Source: Treponema sp. (lineage in GTDB: Bacteria; Spirochaetota; Spirochaetia; Treponematales; Treponemataceae). Taken from it: DNA of 64,000 nt. The notes below the pieces were generated by a model, which worked only from the letters and a program-made list of their open reading frames with translations, searched no databases and was not told the DNA's origin. Position 1 is the stretch's first letter. Each line of letters starts with the position of its first letter. The stretch spans positions 1 through 64,000 of the forward strand of contig JAGCNW010000016.1 in NCBI GenBank assembly GCA_017645785.1, written 5' to 3'. Position numbers and translations under genes: made by a program. Shown piece by piece: positions 1 through 9,630 of this stretch.

Positions 1-1829
1 ATGAAGAAGAGGAAGAAGAAGAAGTCGCCCAAGACGAAGAGGAAAATGACGGCGGCGACTTTGATATAGAGGTAGACGACATTGCGGATGATGATGTTGT
101 TGAAGACCAAGAAGCTGCGGAAGACAACCAAGACGCCGCTGACGAAAGCGACGACGACACTGTCGCAGGCACGGAACTTGACGAAGAAGAATTCAAAATA
201 GACGTGTCTCCAGAAAAAGAAGAGGACGACGCGCCTGTTTCTGTAAACGACGAAAAAACGTTGACCGCGGTGAATCCGCGCTTGCAAGAAAAAGCCGCCG
301 CTTCAGGCGCCGCCTCTACCGCTCCTAGCGCGGACACAGTTCCAGCGCCGGTCGAAAAGCCAAAGCCGGAACCCAAGCCCGAGCCAAAAATCATCGACTC
401 GCGCTTTACCCGCGGCGTTTACGAAATTCCCACCGAGCGAATTTTGAACGAGTTTGAAAACTCGGATTATTGGGTCATCGACGAAGGAACCAACGCCAGC
501 GCCGCCCAGCTCAAGGAAACGCTTGAGGAATTTAAAATCAGCGCCGAAGTCACCGGCATCCGAAAAGGCCCGGTTGTCACGATGTTTGAAATTTTGCCCG
601 CTCCCGGCGTAAAACTTAGCAAAATCGTCACCTTGCAGGACAACATCGCCTTGCGCTTGGCGGCAAAATCAGTCCGCATTGTCGCGCCGATTCCAGGAAA
701 GCGCGCTGTTGGAATTGAAGTTCCAAACAAAGAGCGCGCCGTCGTCGCCTTCCGCGAAATCATCGACCAAAAATTGCCCGAGTTCAAAAAGATGGCCGTT
801 CCGGTCATTTTGGGCAAAGACATCCAGGGCGAGGCGCAAGTCATCGACCTTGCCAAGACGCCCCACTTGCTTATCGCGGGTTCGACAGGCTCAGGAAAAT
901 CTGTTTGCGTTAACTCATTGATTCTTTCCATTTTGTACGAGCGCTCGCCCGAGCAAGTAAAGTTGATTTTGGTCGACCCGAAAATCGTCGAATTGAAGTT
1001 GTACAACGACATTCCGCACTTGCTCACTCCGGTAATCACCGAACCAAAGCGCGCGCTCCAGTCATTGCAGTATTGCTTGTGCGAGATGGAACGCCGCTAC
1101 GCTCTCTTGGACGGAATGGGAGTTCGCGACATCATCAATTACAACAAGAGAATCGAAGAGCGCCACATCGCGACGGAAAAACTTCCGTATATAGTTGTCA
1201 TCATCGACGAATACGCCGACTTGATGGCCACGACAGGAAAAGAGCTTGAATCGACAATCGCGCGCTTGTGCGCCATGAGCCGCGCCGTCGGCATTCACTT
1301 GGTTTTGGCAACCCAGCGTCCGTCAATCGACGTAATCACAGGTTTGATCAAGGCCAACATTCCAAGCCGCATCGCTTTTGCCGTCGCGTCAAAAATCGAC
1401 AGCCGCATCATCATCGACCAAGTTGGCGCCGAAAAATTGCTTGGCCGCGGCGACATGCTTTTTGTAAGCGCTGTGAATCCCGTTCCCACTCGCATACAGG
1501 GAACGCTTGTAAGCGATGACGAAGTTGAGAACGTCGTCAATTACGTCAAGCAATACGGATTCCCGGAATACATCGACGACGAAATCTTTGTCGACGACGA
1601 GGACGAAGAAAATCCTGAGCCTGGTCTTTTTGACGAAGGAAGCGATCCGCTTTACCAAAAGGCTTTGGACATCGTCATCGAAGCGGGAAAGGCCAGCGCT
1701 TCATACATTCAGCGCCGCCTGAAGATTGGCTACAACCGCGCCGCGCGCTTGGTGGAAGAAATGGAAGCGCGTGGAATCGTAGGCCCAGCCAACGGAGCCA
1801 AACCCCGCGAAATCATTCACATGCCGTAA
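1..1829 (+). CDS. ftsK: FtsK/SpoIIIE DNA translocase, 5' truncated
   Basis: ATP-driven DNA pump that clears the chromosome from the division septum and activates dimer resolution. The reading frame (codons from base 3) is open to the window edge, so the N-terminal membrane segments lie outside; the GTG at 204 is internal. The first ~70 visible codons are very acidic, then a Pro/Glu/Lys linker, then the motor: Walker A GSTGSGKS at 879-902 and Walker B with DEYADL from 1206. The C-terminal winged-helix gamma domain (about 1650-1826, with [20 protein letters not shown]) reads polar DNA motifs in this family. The visible part is complete and ends at TAA. A putative cyclase gene follows after 13 bp. 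Confidence 0.95.
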   Translation, partial: EEEEEEEVAQDEEENDGGDFDIEVDDIADDDVVEDQEAAEDNQDAADESDDDTVAGTELDEEEFKIDVSPEKEEDDAPVSVNDEKTLTAVNPRLQEKAAASGAASTAPSADTVPAPVEKPKPEPKPEPKIIDSRFTRGVYEIPTERILNEFENSDYWVIDEGTNASAAQLKETLEEFKISAEVTGIRKGPVVTMFEILPAPGVKLSKIVTLQDNIALRLAAKSVRIVAPIPGKRAVGIEVPNKERAVVAFREIIDQKLPEFKKMAVPVILGKDIQGEAQVIDLAKTPHLLIAGSTGSGKSVCVNSLILSILYERSPEQVKLILVDPKIVELKLYNDIPHLLTPVITEPKRALQSLQYCLCEMERRYALLDGMGVRDIINYNKRIEERHIATEKLPYIVVIIDEYADLMATTGKELESTIARLCAMSRAVGIHLVLATQRPSIDVITGLIKANIPSRIAFAVASKIDSRIIIDQVGAEKLLGRGDMLFVSAVNPVPTRIQGTLVSDDEVENVVNYVKQYGFPEYIDDEIFVDDEDEENPEPGLFDEGSDPLYQKALDIVIEAGKASASYIQRRLKIGYNRAARLVEEMEARGIVGPANGAKPREIIHMP

Positions 1830-1842
1830 TTAGGAGCAAAAA

Positions 1843-3666
1843 GTGGAACAAAAAATTAAATTTCCAATCGCATTAAAACACATACTATTGTTTTCTTCGC
1901 TCATAATCTTGGTCTTGGGCTTGACGACATTCCTTGTTTCCACCCTTGTGCGCGGAAACGACAGGATAAAAGCTGAAGAGAACAACCACACAATCAACGC
2001 GCGCACCGCTGAGACTATCCAAATCTCTTTTACAAACGCGCAAAAAAATTCTTACATGCTGTTTGACGCTATTTTAAATAGGCGTTTGGATGGCGGAAAA
2101 ATGGAAAAGTTTGCCGCTCGCATGCTAGATGATTTTTTTAGGGTGAACGGGAACATTATTTTTATTCTTGGACAAGACATTGGCTTTAAGGTAAACCCCG
2201 CCTTTTACGGAAAAGGGCTGACAAAAAAAGCCGTGGAAGATTTTGTCAAAGCAAGTTCGGAAGGCGCAGCTGTCGAATACTTCAATTCAAAAGTGATTCT
2301 AGGGCTTGATTCAGTTATAATTTCTTACAAATACGGACCGGCCAATGCCCAAAAAAACGCTGTCTTGGGTTTGGACACAAAGGCGCTCGCCGAATTGATG
2401 AGCGAAGGCGCCAATAACACGACAGTATTGGTTGACCATAAATCCCGCGTTTTGATAAACCCCGACTACGAAAACAGAAGCGAAAATTATTACGCCGCGC
2501 AGTCCATTATAGACGAAATAAAGAATGAGCCGGAGACTGACAACGCGCAAAACTTGGTGGAAACTAATCAAGGAAGAAAATTCATTTCGGTTCACAGAAC
2601 TTGCGACAACCTTTTTGTAATCACGAGCGTGTCTGAAAATTCTGTTTACGCGGTAATCAACAAAACTACATACCGAATAATTTTGTTTTCGCTCGCCGTT
2701 TTGTTCGCGGCGATTGTAATAATAAGAATTTTCAGCAACAACATAACCAATCCAATCGAGGACTTGGTTGACGCCTCAGCAAAAATCGAGCGCGGAGATT
2801 TCGCGCTTGACATCGAGCCGCGTTCGCAAGACGAAATCGGCCTTTTGACTTCTTCGTTCATTCACATGAGCAAGGGACTTGCCGAACGCGAAAAATTGAT
2901 GGTGTCGTTCAGCAAATTCACCAACAAAACAATCGCCGAAAAAGCGGCCAACGGAGAGCTGGCTCTTGGCGGCGAAAACCGAAACGCCACGATTTTCTTT
3001 AGCGACATCCGTTCCTTTACGGCGATGTCCGAGACGATGCAGCCAAAAGAAGTTGTTGAATTTTTGAACGCCTACATGACTCGCATGGTTAATTGCGTCA
3101 ACGAGACGCACGGTGTTGTTGACAAGTACATCGGAGACGCGATTATGGCCGTTTGAGGAGCGCCTGACTCTGCCGGCAGTCCTGCGGCCGACGCTCTTAA
3201 CGCTGTAACCGCCGCTCTTATGATGCGCGTTTCATTGTTCCGTTTTAACAAAAGCAGAAAAGAAAAAGGCTTGCCTCCCGTCAAAATTGGCTGCGGAATA
3301 AATTCCGGCCCAGTCGTTGCGGGACAGATTGGTTCCGACGAAAGGATGGAATACACTGTAATCGGCGATGCAGTCAACTTGGCCAGCCGTACGGAGGCTT
3401 TGAACAAGCCTTTTGCCACCGACATTTTGATCACCGAGAACACTTACAATCTTATCAAGGATAAAGTTATCGTGGAAGAAATGCCAGGCGTTCATGTCAA
3501 AGGAAAAACTGACGCGATAAAAATGTTCGCGGTAATAAACCTTAAAGGAAAAGTTAGGCCGGCGACGCTTGCGGAAGTTAGAAAAATTATAGGAACGCAA
3601 GCTCCCGATTTGTCAAAGGTGAACACAGATGACGAAGAAAAGAAATACAAAATTCAAGCTCAATAA
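1843..3666 (+). pseudogene. Class III adenylate/guanylate cyclase interrupted by in-frame TGA
   Basis: GTG start at 1843 with AGGAG at 1832. The protein has an N-terminal membrane helix, an extracytoplasmic sensor of ~240 residues, a second helix (~280-300), HAMP and a class III cyclase domain. Metal-binding motifs are intact ([22 protein letters not shown]), and after the stop the same frame continues with GINSGPVVAGQIG and YTVIGDAVNLASRTE. The TGA at 3154-3156 sits exactly where the family has Trp in AVWGAP, so a single TGG-to-TGA change explains it. Without read-through the product lacks the substrate-pocket half and should be inactive. Sequencing error, a real nonsense mutation and read-through cannot be told apart here. 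The 3' end overlaps the FecR gene by 38 bp. Confidence 0.85.
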
Positions 3667-5815
3667 AGCCAACCTGTTCATCTTTGTCATTTGTCCAATT
3701 CTTTCCGCGCTGTCTTTGGGACTTTTTTACAAAGACATAAATTCGTTTAGTTTAAGGAACGATGAAAAGGCTGTCGCTACTATTTATTTTAGGCGGAACA
3801 CTGTTCAGCGAAAATTTATTGACGACGATTTGTGGGAAAGGTTGAGCAACAAAAGCCCTGTCTTTAACGGCGACAAAATTAGAACTGGAGAAAATTCAGA
3901 AGCGTTTGCGGTCTTTAAAGATTCTGACAGCAAAATTCAACTTAGAGAAAACAGTTTGATTCAAATTTTGTACAACCCAAAAGGAAAGTCGGTTGACTTT
4001 TTGAGCGGCGAGATTTGGCTTTTAGGCGGAGCTAAAAAGGGAGCCGTTACATTGGTTGGAAAGAAAAAGATTTCCGCCTCGCCAAATTCAAGAGTTAAAA
4101 TTTCAATTTCAAATTCAGAGCCTACAGGCGTAGGCGATGAGCAAGAGCCGCAAGATGTTGTTGTCGAAGTATTAGAGGGCGAAGCTAAAGTTGAAGGAAT
4201 TGAACAGCTGACCAAAACACAAGAGCTATATAAAAAATTGGTCGAAGAGCCGAGCGAAAAAATTCAACAAAAGGTTCAAGGAACGGTTTTTGAAGGGATG
4301 TTTGCCGCGGCTGCAGAGGCGGCGAGCCAATCGTTCTACGCGAAATTATATAAAACAGCGTACAAAACCGCTCGCGACGCTACATATTTGGCGCAAGGAA
4401 AGACGCTGGAAGAAGTTCGCGCCGAAGAGGAAAAGGAAAGCGAGACTAAAGAAAAAATAAAGAATAACAAGCAAGTTTTAAAGGCCGGCGATCGCGCTGT
4501 AGCGCTTGCGGCGGCTCCTGAAGGCTTTGTGGCGAAGACAACCATAGAAAGCCATAAACGCGAGCTTGCTCTTGCGGAACAGAAAGCTCAGCAAGAAAGG
4601 GCCGAGCGCGAAGCAAGAATAGAGGCGGAAAAAGAAGCGGCCTTAAAGGAGGCTGCCGAAAGAGAGGCTGCGGAAAAGGCCGCATTGGCAAAAGCGGCGG
4701 CTAAAGAACGGGCCAAAAAAGAGGCTGACAGAAAACTCGCCGCAAAGAAAAAGGCGGCCGCCCTTGCAAAAAAGAGAGCCGCCGAAAAAGCCGAAGCGGA
4801 ACGTTTGGCAAAACTTCAGGCCGAACAAGCCGCGCTTGCCGCCGCTCAAAGCGCCGAAGCCGAAGACGACGAAGAAGAAGACGATGATGATGAAGCCGCG
4901 GCGCCAGTTGAAGTGATAGACATCGCGGCTCAAGAAGAAGCGGTTGTCGTCCCCCAAAAACCAGGAACCGTGACATTTTCCAAGAATGTCACGAACGAAG
5001 CGACAGGTGAATTTGATTACCAATACGAAGTTCCATTGAAAAAACTTTTTGGAAAAAACAAGTCGATTCCAGCGGGTTCCGTTATAGAATTGTCGATGGC
5101 AGGCGTTCCGCAAAAGCCAGGCTATGAGTTTTACGCCGTGTTTACAAACGGCGCCGCGAAAAAAGAAGCCAACGCGCTTACTCCGCTGGTTGCCAATGAA
5201 GGACAGGGCTTTGTTGTCGGCGAGCGCTTTGAAGACACGTTTAGAATTTTGCTTAAAGAGCCAATACAAAACACAAAGAAGTCTAAGCTGGAGCTGCGAT
5301 TTGATTCAAAAACCTATGACGAGCCTCCGGTTATAGACGACTTTGAGCTGTCAGGAAAAGTTGCCGCGCTTGACCAAAACGAACTTTTGACATCTATGGA
5401 AAGTGACAACGAGTCATATTTTCATTTAAAGCGCGTTGATATGAAAAGAATCCCCTTTAAGAAAAATCTAAGCGGCTACCAGCTGCGAATTCCGCTTTCA
5501 AAAATTTTTGGAGAGTCAAAAAAGATTCCAAAAGGCAGCAAGTTGAGATTTGTTATACAGACAGAAGGACCTGGCTTTTATTATGCAAATTGGCATATTT
5601 ACAATTGCGAGCTAGACGAATGGAAATTGCTTTTAGGTCGTTCCTTTACACCTTGCCTATATAGGGATTTTTGGAATGACTATGGAACAGTCACCTTAAA
5701 GGATGATATTGGAAATACTGACTCAAGCGTGTTTGAAATTAAGATTTCGCCTTCCGAAAATCATAATACAACGTATTTTAAAGATTTGAAAATACGCGTT
5801 ATGCTTTTAAAATAA
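3629..5815 (+). CDS. FecR-domain protein with coiled coil and two C-terminal repeats
   Basis: 728 aa. One N-terminal membrane helix (~14-34) is followed by a FecR-type domain (~45-190; FNGDKIRTGENSEAFAVF, then LLGGAKKGAVTLVGKKKISA). Next come a long Ala/Glu/Lys coiled coil (~310-400), an acidic run of Asp/Glu (~412-425), and two related beta-rich modules. The modules share the pattern VPLKKLFGKNKSIPAGSVIEL / IPLSKIFGESKKIPKGSKLRF (~470 and ~620). FecR domains outside iron uptake often bind peptidoglycan or act as envelope sensors; that role is inferred. AAAGGTG precedes the ATG, and the gene overlaps the cyclase end, so the two are probably co-transcribed and may form a signalling unit. Confidence 0.75.
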   Translation: MTKKRNTKFKLNKANLFIFVICPILSALSLGLFYKDINSFSLRNDEKAVATIYFRRNTVQRKFIDDDLWERLSNKSPVFNGDKIRTGENSEAFAVFKDSDSKIQLRENSLIQILYNPKGKSVDFLSGEIWLLGGAKKGAVTLVGKKKISASPNSRVKISISNSEPTGVGDEQEPQDVVVEVLEGEAKVEGIEQLTKTQELYKKLVEEPSEKIQQKVQGTVFEGMFAAAAEAASQSFYAKLYKTAYKTARDATYLAQGKTLEEVRAEEEKESETKEKIKNNKQVLKAGDRAVALAAAPEGFVAKTTIESHKRELALAEQKAQQERAEREARIEAEKEAALKEAAEREAAEKAALAKAAAKERAKKEADRKLAAKKKAAALAKKRAAEKAEAERLAKLQAEQAALAAAQSAEAEDDEEEDDDDEAAAPVEVIDIAAQEEAVVVPQKPGTVTFSKNVTNEATGEFDYQYEVPLKKLFGKNKSIPAGSVIELSMAGVPQKPGYEFYAVFTNGAAKKEANALTPLVANEGQGFVVGERFEDTFRILLKEPIQNTKKSKLELRFDSKTYDEPPVIDDFELSGKVAALDQNELLTSMESDNESYFHLKRVDMKRIPFKKNLSGYQLRIPLSKIFGESKKIPKGSKLRFVIQTEGPGFYYANWHIYNCELDEWKLLLGRSFTPCLYRDFWNDYGTVTLKDDIGNTDSSVFEIKISPSENHNTTYFKDLKIRVMLLK

Positions 5816-5827
5816 AACAGGCGTCGT

Positions 5828-6967
5828 TCATCGCGGCTCTATCCAATCCCAAAAGACCGCGTCTTCCATTCCCAAGCGCCAAAAGGCGATTTTGTCAAAG
5901 CCGCGTTCTTTGTACATTCTGGCGCGCTGCAAGAGGCTTGTGGCGTCATCAAACCAAAGGGTGACATTTGTTTTTGCCTCGTATTCAAAGTGGGGAACGC
6001 CGTCCTTGCGCTTTAATTGCTTGACTTCGTTTTCGTGCATGATGCGATTGGCGCCGTTAAAGTACCAAGCTTGCGAGAGGGAACGGTCGGTCCAGCTGCG
6101 GCCGTAAAAGGGAACGCCGATGATGTATTTGTCGGCGGGCAAAACGCTAAGGGCGTAATCAACAATTTTTTTGCACCAATTTACTGACGCGATTGAACCG
6201 GGCCGGCTTGTTGACCAATGCTCGTCGTAAGCCATAATCATAATTTTGTCGGCGACGGCCGCAATTTTTTTGTAGTCGTAAACGTCGGTAGAAAGCGTTT
6301 TTACGCGGGCGGGAACGCATACAGTCAACTCTTTTCCGTTGAGTTTCTTTTTGAGCAGCTTTAAGAATTCCAAAAAATTGTCTCCGTCTTTTTGGGGAAC
6401 AAGCTCGTAGTCGATTTGAAGGCCGTCAAAAGAAATCGCCGCAAAGACCAAATCTTTTATCAATTCGTCGCGCAAGTTGTATTTTGGGTCAAGCACAAAA
6501 TGGGTTGTAGACATGCTGTTGCAAACGGCGACCAAGTGGACGCGGCCTTTAAAGCCAGCCGCCAAATTTCTTTTGGGAGCGGTTTCCAATTTGCCGTAGC
6601 AATTTATGTCCACGCCAAAAAGCGCCAAGTCGGTAAGCGGAGCGTTTTTGTCAAAGTCCTTCAAGCGGCTTGTGACAAGGTAGCCCCATATTTCTTTAAA
6701 CTGAACCTTGTCGCCTTCCAGTTTGTTCCAGCGATATGGGTGCGAATAGTTTTCATGCTCGACTTCTTCGGGGAAGTCCTTTTCGTTAAAAACTTCGATT
6801 CCGTCATCGTAAGGAATTTTAACGCCCTTTGCAAAAAGATTTTGCGGAAGAAGCGCCGCGAACAATAGCGCGAAAAGAAAAACTGCGGCAAGCCCAAGAC
6901 TGCGGGCCGCGAAATTGTTTGCAAGGCTAAGAACGCGCGGCGTTCGAATGATTTTAATTTTTTTCAT
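5828..6967 (-). CDS. Glycoside hydrolase family 18 (YaaH/chitinase-like), secreted
   Basis: 379 aa. A signal-type hydrophobic segment (~23-45) points to export. The GH18 signature is present as FDGLQIDYE (~180-188), keeping the two Asp and the catalytic Glu188 of DxxDxDxE. Later barrel strands IMIMAYDEHW and YIIGVPFYGRSW also match the family. Closest in style to YaaH/SleL-type N-acetylglucosaminidases that act on cell-wall or chitin oligomers; the substrate is not known. The start overlaps the stop of the upstream ABC ATPase gene (ATGA), so translation is probably coupled. The signal region contains a copy of a short repeat family also seen near 24 kb. Confidence 0.8.
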   Translation of the reverse strand: MKKIKIIRTPRVLSLANNFAARSLGLAAVFLFALLFAALLPQNLFAKGVKIPYDDGIEVFNEKDFPEEVEHENYSHPYRWNKLEGDKVQFKEIWGYLVTSRLKDFDKNAPLTDLALFGVDINCYGKLETAPKRNLAAGFKGRVHLVAVCNSMSTTHFVLDPKYNLRDELIKDLVFAAISFDGLQIDYELVPQKDGDNFLEFLKLLKKKLNGKELTVCVPARVKTLSTDVYDYKKIAAVADKIMIMAYDEHWSTSRPGSIASVNWCKKIVDYALSVLPADKYIIGVPFYGRSWTDRSLSQAWYFNGANRIMHENEVKQLKRKDGVPHFEYEAKTNVTLWFDDATSLLQRARMYKERGFDKIAFWRLGMEDAVFWDWIEPR

Positions 6968-8625
6968 AATTCAATTATTTTGTACATCGGCGATTCCCCG
7001 GGATGGAATTCCAAAATATGCTTTTCGGCGGCCAAGGCTTCCGTCGGATCATGGGTGACGTGAAGCAGCGTTGTGGTTCCGCTTTGAGCGACAATTTCAA
7101 GCAAGTCCAAAATTTTTTGGCGGAAGTTTTCGTCAAGGCCGTGGCATGGCTCGTCAAGAATCAATATTTGCGGGGCCTTTACCACCGCTCTCAAAATCAA
7201 AATCGCGCGCTGTTCGCCGTAGCTCAAGTTGTTGAAGGACTCGTTTTCGCGGCCCGCAAAGCCGCCCAGCTCAAGCCATTTTTTGGCCGCGGCGATTTCC
7301 ACGTCGGTTGCTTTTTCATACAGGCCGATAGAGTCCTTGAAGCCCGAAACGATTACCGAAAGCAAGGACGAGCCGACCATTCTGTACTCAACGTGCAGGC
7401 GGTAGGAAACGATGCCCAGCTTTTTCTTTATGTCCCAAATCGTTTCGCCAGAGCCGCGGCGCGCGCCGAAAATTTTTATGTCGTTGCTAAAGACTTGCAT
7501 GTTGTCGCCGGTAATCAGTTCCAAAAAGGTTGTCTTGCCGGAACCGTTGGGGCCGCGGATCAACCAGTGCTCGTTTTTGCGCAGAGTCCAGTTTAAGTCT
7601 TGCAGAACACGGTTGTCGCCCCAGCCGACGTTGACGCCGCACATTTCGATTAGCGCGGGTTCTTGGCTGGAAGGCGCCGCGCCGGAATCGTTGGCGGCGG
7701 CATTTTGGCCTTGCGGCAAATTTTCATTTTGCAAGACCGCGCTTTCTTGGTTGGCCGAAGAAAGCTGCGTTTTAAATGCCGCCAAGTTCGAGTCGCGCGA
7801 CTGGAGGGCGGAGGATTTTTTTTCTTGCAAAATTTTTTCGTAGTCGGAACGGTCTCCGCAAAAGGAGACTTGGCCATCCGTAAATTCCAAAACCTTGTTG
7901 ATGGCGCTTGGAATTTCGTTAAAGCGTTCCATTCCCAGAATTATGCGGGGAAATTCAAAGCCGCCCGCTTCTTGGGTCTTGCCTTCGTTCCCCCCTTGCG
8001 AAAGCTGGCGTTTGGCCACGCTGTCAAAAAAGTCCAGCAAAATCTTTCGGCTTTGCGCGTCCAGGCCGGCAAATGGGTCGCTTAAAATCAAAAGCTTTTT
8101 TCCGCTCAAAAGGGCGCGGCACAAAAGGGTTCGGCGGATTTCGCCTGTGGACATATACTTGAGCCCGCGGTCAAGAATTTTTTCGATGCCGCAAAGCTTC
8201 ACTTGCGGGTCGCTTTCCAAACGGGCGGCTTGTGGAGGAAGGTCGTAAACGCCTGTCTTTGAGTCCCGCTTTATTTTTTTGTTCAAAAGCGCTTCGGAAA
8301 AAAAGACGCGGGCGCTGCGTCCGTGGTCGACGCCTCCTTCCAAAAATTCGCTTTCGTCGTTTGCGCGTTCCTCCTGGATCAAGGCGGCCGCCTTTTCCAA
8401 AGAAACGATGTCCACGGATTGGTCAAAAAGGTTTGAGCAAAGGCCGTCGGCGTTAGGCAATATTTTTAGCTGGCCGCAAAGCGCCTTTAAAAAGTCGGCC
8501 TTTCCGCCGCCGTTTGGCCCAATCACAAGCCATGCTTCCCCGGAGTTCATTTGCCAAGAAAAATTTTTAATTAGGGTAGAATTTGAATTCTCCACCCTGC
8601 AATTTTTAATTGAAATCAAATTCAT
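6964..8625 (-). CDS. ModF-like tandem ABC ATPase
   Basis: 553 aa with two ATP-binding cassettes and no membrane segments. Domain 2 is canonical: GPNGSGKTT (~359), LSYGEQR and ILILDEPCHGLD. Domain 1 is degenerate: Walker A reads GPNGGGKAD (Ala for Ser/Thr) and Walker B reads LLILSDPF instead of DE. The layout matches the ModF/PhrA family, often linked to molybdate uptake, but no mod genes lie nearby, so the role is open. A low-complexity Ser/Ala/Asn linker (~275-320) joins the halves. A CTACAAT -10 box (8634-8640) sits 8 bp before the ATG with no Shine-Dalgarno. The GH18 gene follows with a 4-bp overlap. Confidence 0.85.
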   Translation of the reverse strand: MNLISIKNCRVENSNSTLIKNFSWQMNSGEAWLVIGPNGGGKADFLKALCGQLKILPNADGLCSNLFDQSVDIVSLEKAAALIQEERANDESEFLEGGVDHGRSARVFFSEALLNKKIKRDSKTGVYDLPPQAARLESDPQVKLCGIEKILDRGLKYMSTGEIRRTLLCRALLSGKKLLILSDPFAGLDAQSRKILLDFFDSVAKRQLSQGGNEGKTQEAGGFEFPRIILGMERFNEIPSAINKVLEFTDGQVSFCGDRSDYEKILQEKKSSALQSRDSNLAAFKTQLSSANQESAVLQNENLPQGQNAAANDSGAAPSSQEPALIEMCGVNVGWGDNRVLQDLNWTLRKNEHWLIRGPNGSGKTTFLELITGDNMQVFSNDIKIFGARRGSGETIWDIKKKLGIVSYRLHVEYRMVGSSLLSVIVSGFKDSIGLYEKATDVEIAAAKKWLELGGFAGRENESFNNLSYGEQRAILILRAVVKAPQILILDEPCHGLDENFRQKILDLLEIVAQSGTTTLLHVTHDPTEALAAEKHILEFHPGESPMYKIIEL

Positions 8626-8633
8626 GCTAACAT

Positions 8634-8666
8634 ATTGTAGCGCGATTTACGCGCTTTTGCTATACT
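8634..8666. promoter_or_regulatory. Divergent promoters for the ABC ATPase and ilvY-like gene
   Basis: Minus strand: GCGCTACAAT with TACAAT at 8634-8639. Plus strand: extended -10 TGCTATACT with TATACT at 8661-8666. The start codons begin 8 and 7 bases beyond these boxes, so both transcripts may be leaderless. A GCGCGATTTACGCGC palindrome lies between them. Confidence 0.6.
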
Positions 8667-8673
8667 TACTCTT

Positions 8674-9579
8674 ATGGATTTTTACGAACTGGATTCCTTT
8701 ATAAAGGTGGCGGAGACCTTGCATTTTTCTAAGGCGGCGGATTTATGCGCGATGAGCCCTTCCGCTTTGAGCCGAATGATTGCCCGCTTGGAAGAGGAGG
8801 TGGGCGCGCCGCTTTTGGACAGGGACAACCGCAAGGTGATTTTGACGGAGCGGGGAAAAAAGTTTTTGGCCTTTGCAAAAGAAGCGGTCTCCAAGCGGCG
8901 GGACTTGTTGGCGGATTTTTCGCAAGACAAAGACGCCGTAAGCGGCGACCTAAACGTTTACGCCAGCGTCACCGCTTGCTACACGATTCTTCCGCCCTTT
9001 ATAAAAGAGCTTTCAAAAAAATATCCGGCGATACGCTTGTCGGTGCAGACCGGCGGCGAGTCTGGCGCTTTTGCGGCGGTAAAAGAGGGCCGCGTTCTTT
9101 TGGCCGTAGCCGCCATTCCCGAAGAAGGCAACGCCGCGATAGAGGCGACCAGCGTCATAAAAACGCCGTTAATTTACGCGGCCAGCGCGGACGGCCCTTG
9201 GACAAAGTTGGACGGTTCGCCGCAAGACATAGTTTCCACCGCGCCGCTTGTTCTTCCCAAAACAGGCTTGGCCCGCAAGCGCTTTGACAAATGGATAAAG
9301 AGCCGCAACGTAAAGCCAAAAATCGCCGCCGAAACGGAAGGCAACGAAGCGCTTTTGGCCATCGCCCAACTAGGCTTGGGCATCGCGCTCGTTCCGCGAA
9401 TTGTATTGGAGAACGGACCTTACAAGGGAAAGTTTGTAATCCACGAAGCGGGAAACGCGCTGGGATATTACGACGTCGGCTTTATCCGCAAAAAAGAAAT
9501 TTCCGGAACGCAAAGCGAACGAAAGTTGCGCTCTGCGGTGGACGAGATTCTTTCTGATTTGGAAGCGGATTTTAAATAA
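8674..9579 (+). CDS. ilvY: LysR-family regulator, IlvY-like
   Basis: 301 aa. N-terminal winged helix (FYELDSFIKVAETLHFSKAADLCAMSPSALSRMIARLEEE), then a ligand-binding domain. Several stretches follow IlvY closely: LNVYASVTACYTILPPF, LLAIAQLGLGIALVPRIVLENGP and RKRFDKWIKSRNVKPKI. IlvY activates ilvC (ketol-acid reductoisomerase) in response to its substrates. No ilvC is next to it here, so the target is uncertain; LysR proteins often also control the divergent gene, here the ABC ATPase. Extended -10 TGCTATACT ends 7 bases before the ATG. Confidence 0.75.
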   Translation: MDFYELDSFIKVAETLHFSKAADLCAMSPSALSRMIARLEEEVGAPLLDRDNRKVILTERGKKFLAFAKEAVSKRRDLLADFSQDKDAVSGDLNVYASVTACYTILPPFIKELSKKYPAIRLSVQTGGESGAFAAVKEGRVLLAVAAIPEEGNAAIEATSVIKTPLIYAASADGPWTKLDGSPQDIVSTAPLVLPKTGLARKRFDKWIKSRNVKPKIAAETEGNEALLAIAQLGLGIALVPRIVLENGPYKGKFVIHEAGNALGYYDVGFIRKKEISGTQSERKLRSAVDEILSDLEADFK

Positions 9580-9613
9580 CATTGTTTTGCCGCTTTTATT
9601 CCAACGGGTTTTA

Positions 9614-9622
9614 TGCTATAAT
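9614..9622 (+). promoter_or_regulatory. Extended -10 promoter
   Basis: TGCTATAAT (TATAAT 9617-9622). The next start codon, at 9631, lies only 8 bases downstream with no Shine-Dalgarno, so the mRNA probably starts at or near the ATG. Confidence 0.65.
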
Positions 9623-9630
9623 GGCTCAAT

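Noticed and set aside
3154-3156. TGA as Trp (alternative code) or selenocysteine
   Set aside because: Other genes here end in TGA (for example at 12997) and encode Trp by TGG. The conserved residue is Trp, not a Cys/Sec site, and no SECIS-like hairpin was noticed after it.
4643-5269. 208-residue minus-strand open frame
   Set aside because: Shadow of the coiled-coil region of the FecR protein; Phe-rich composition without motifs.
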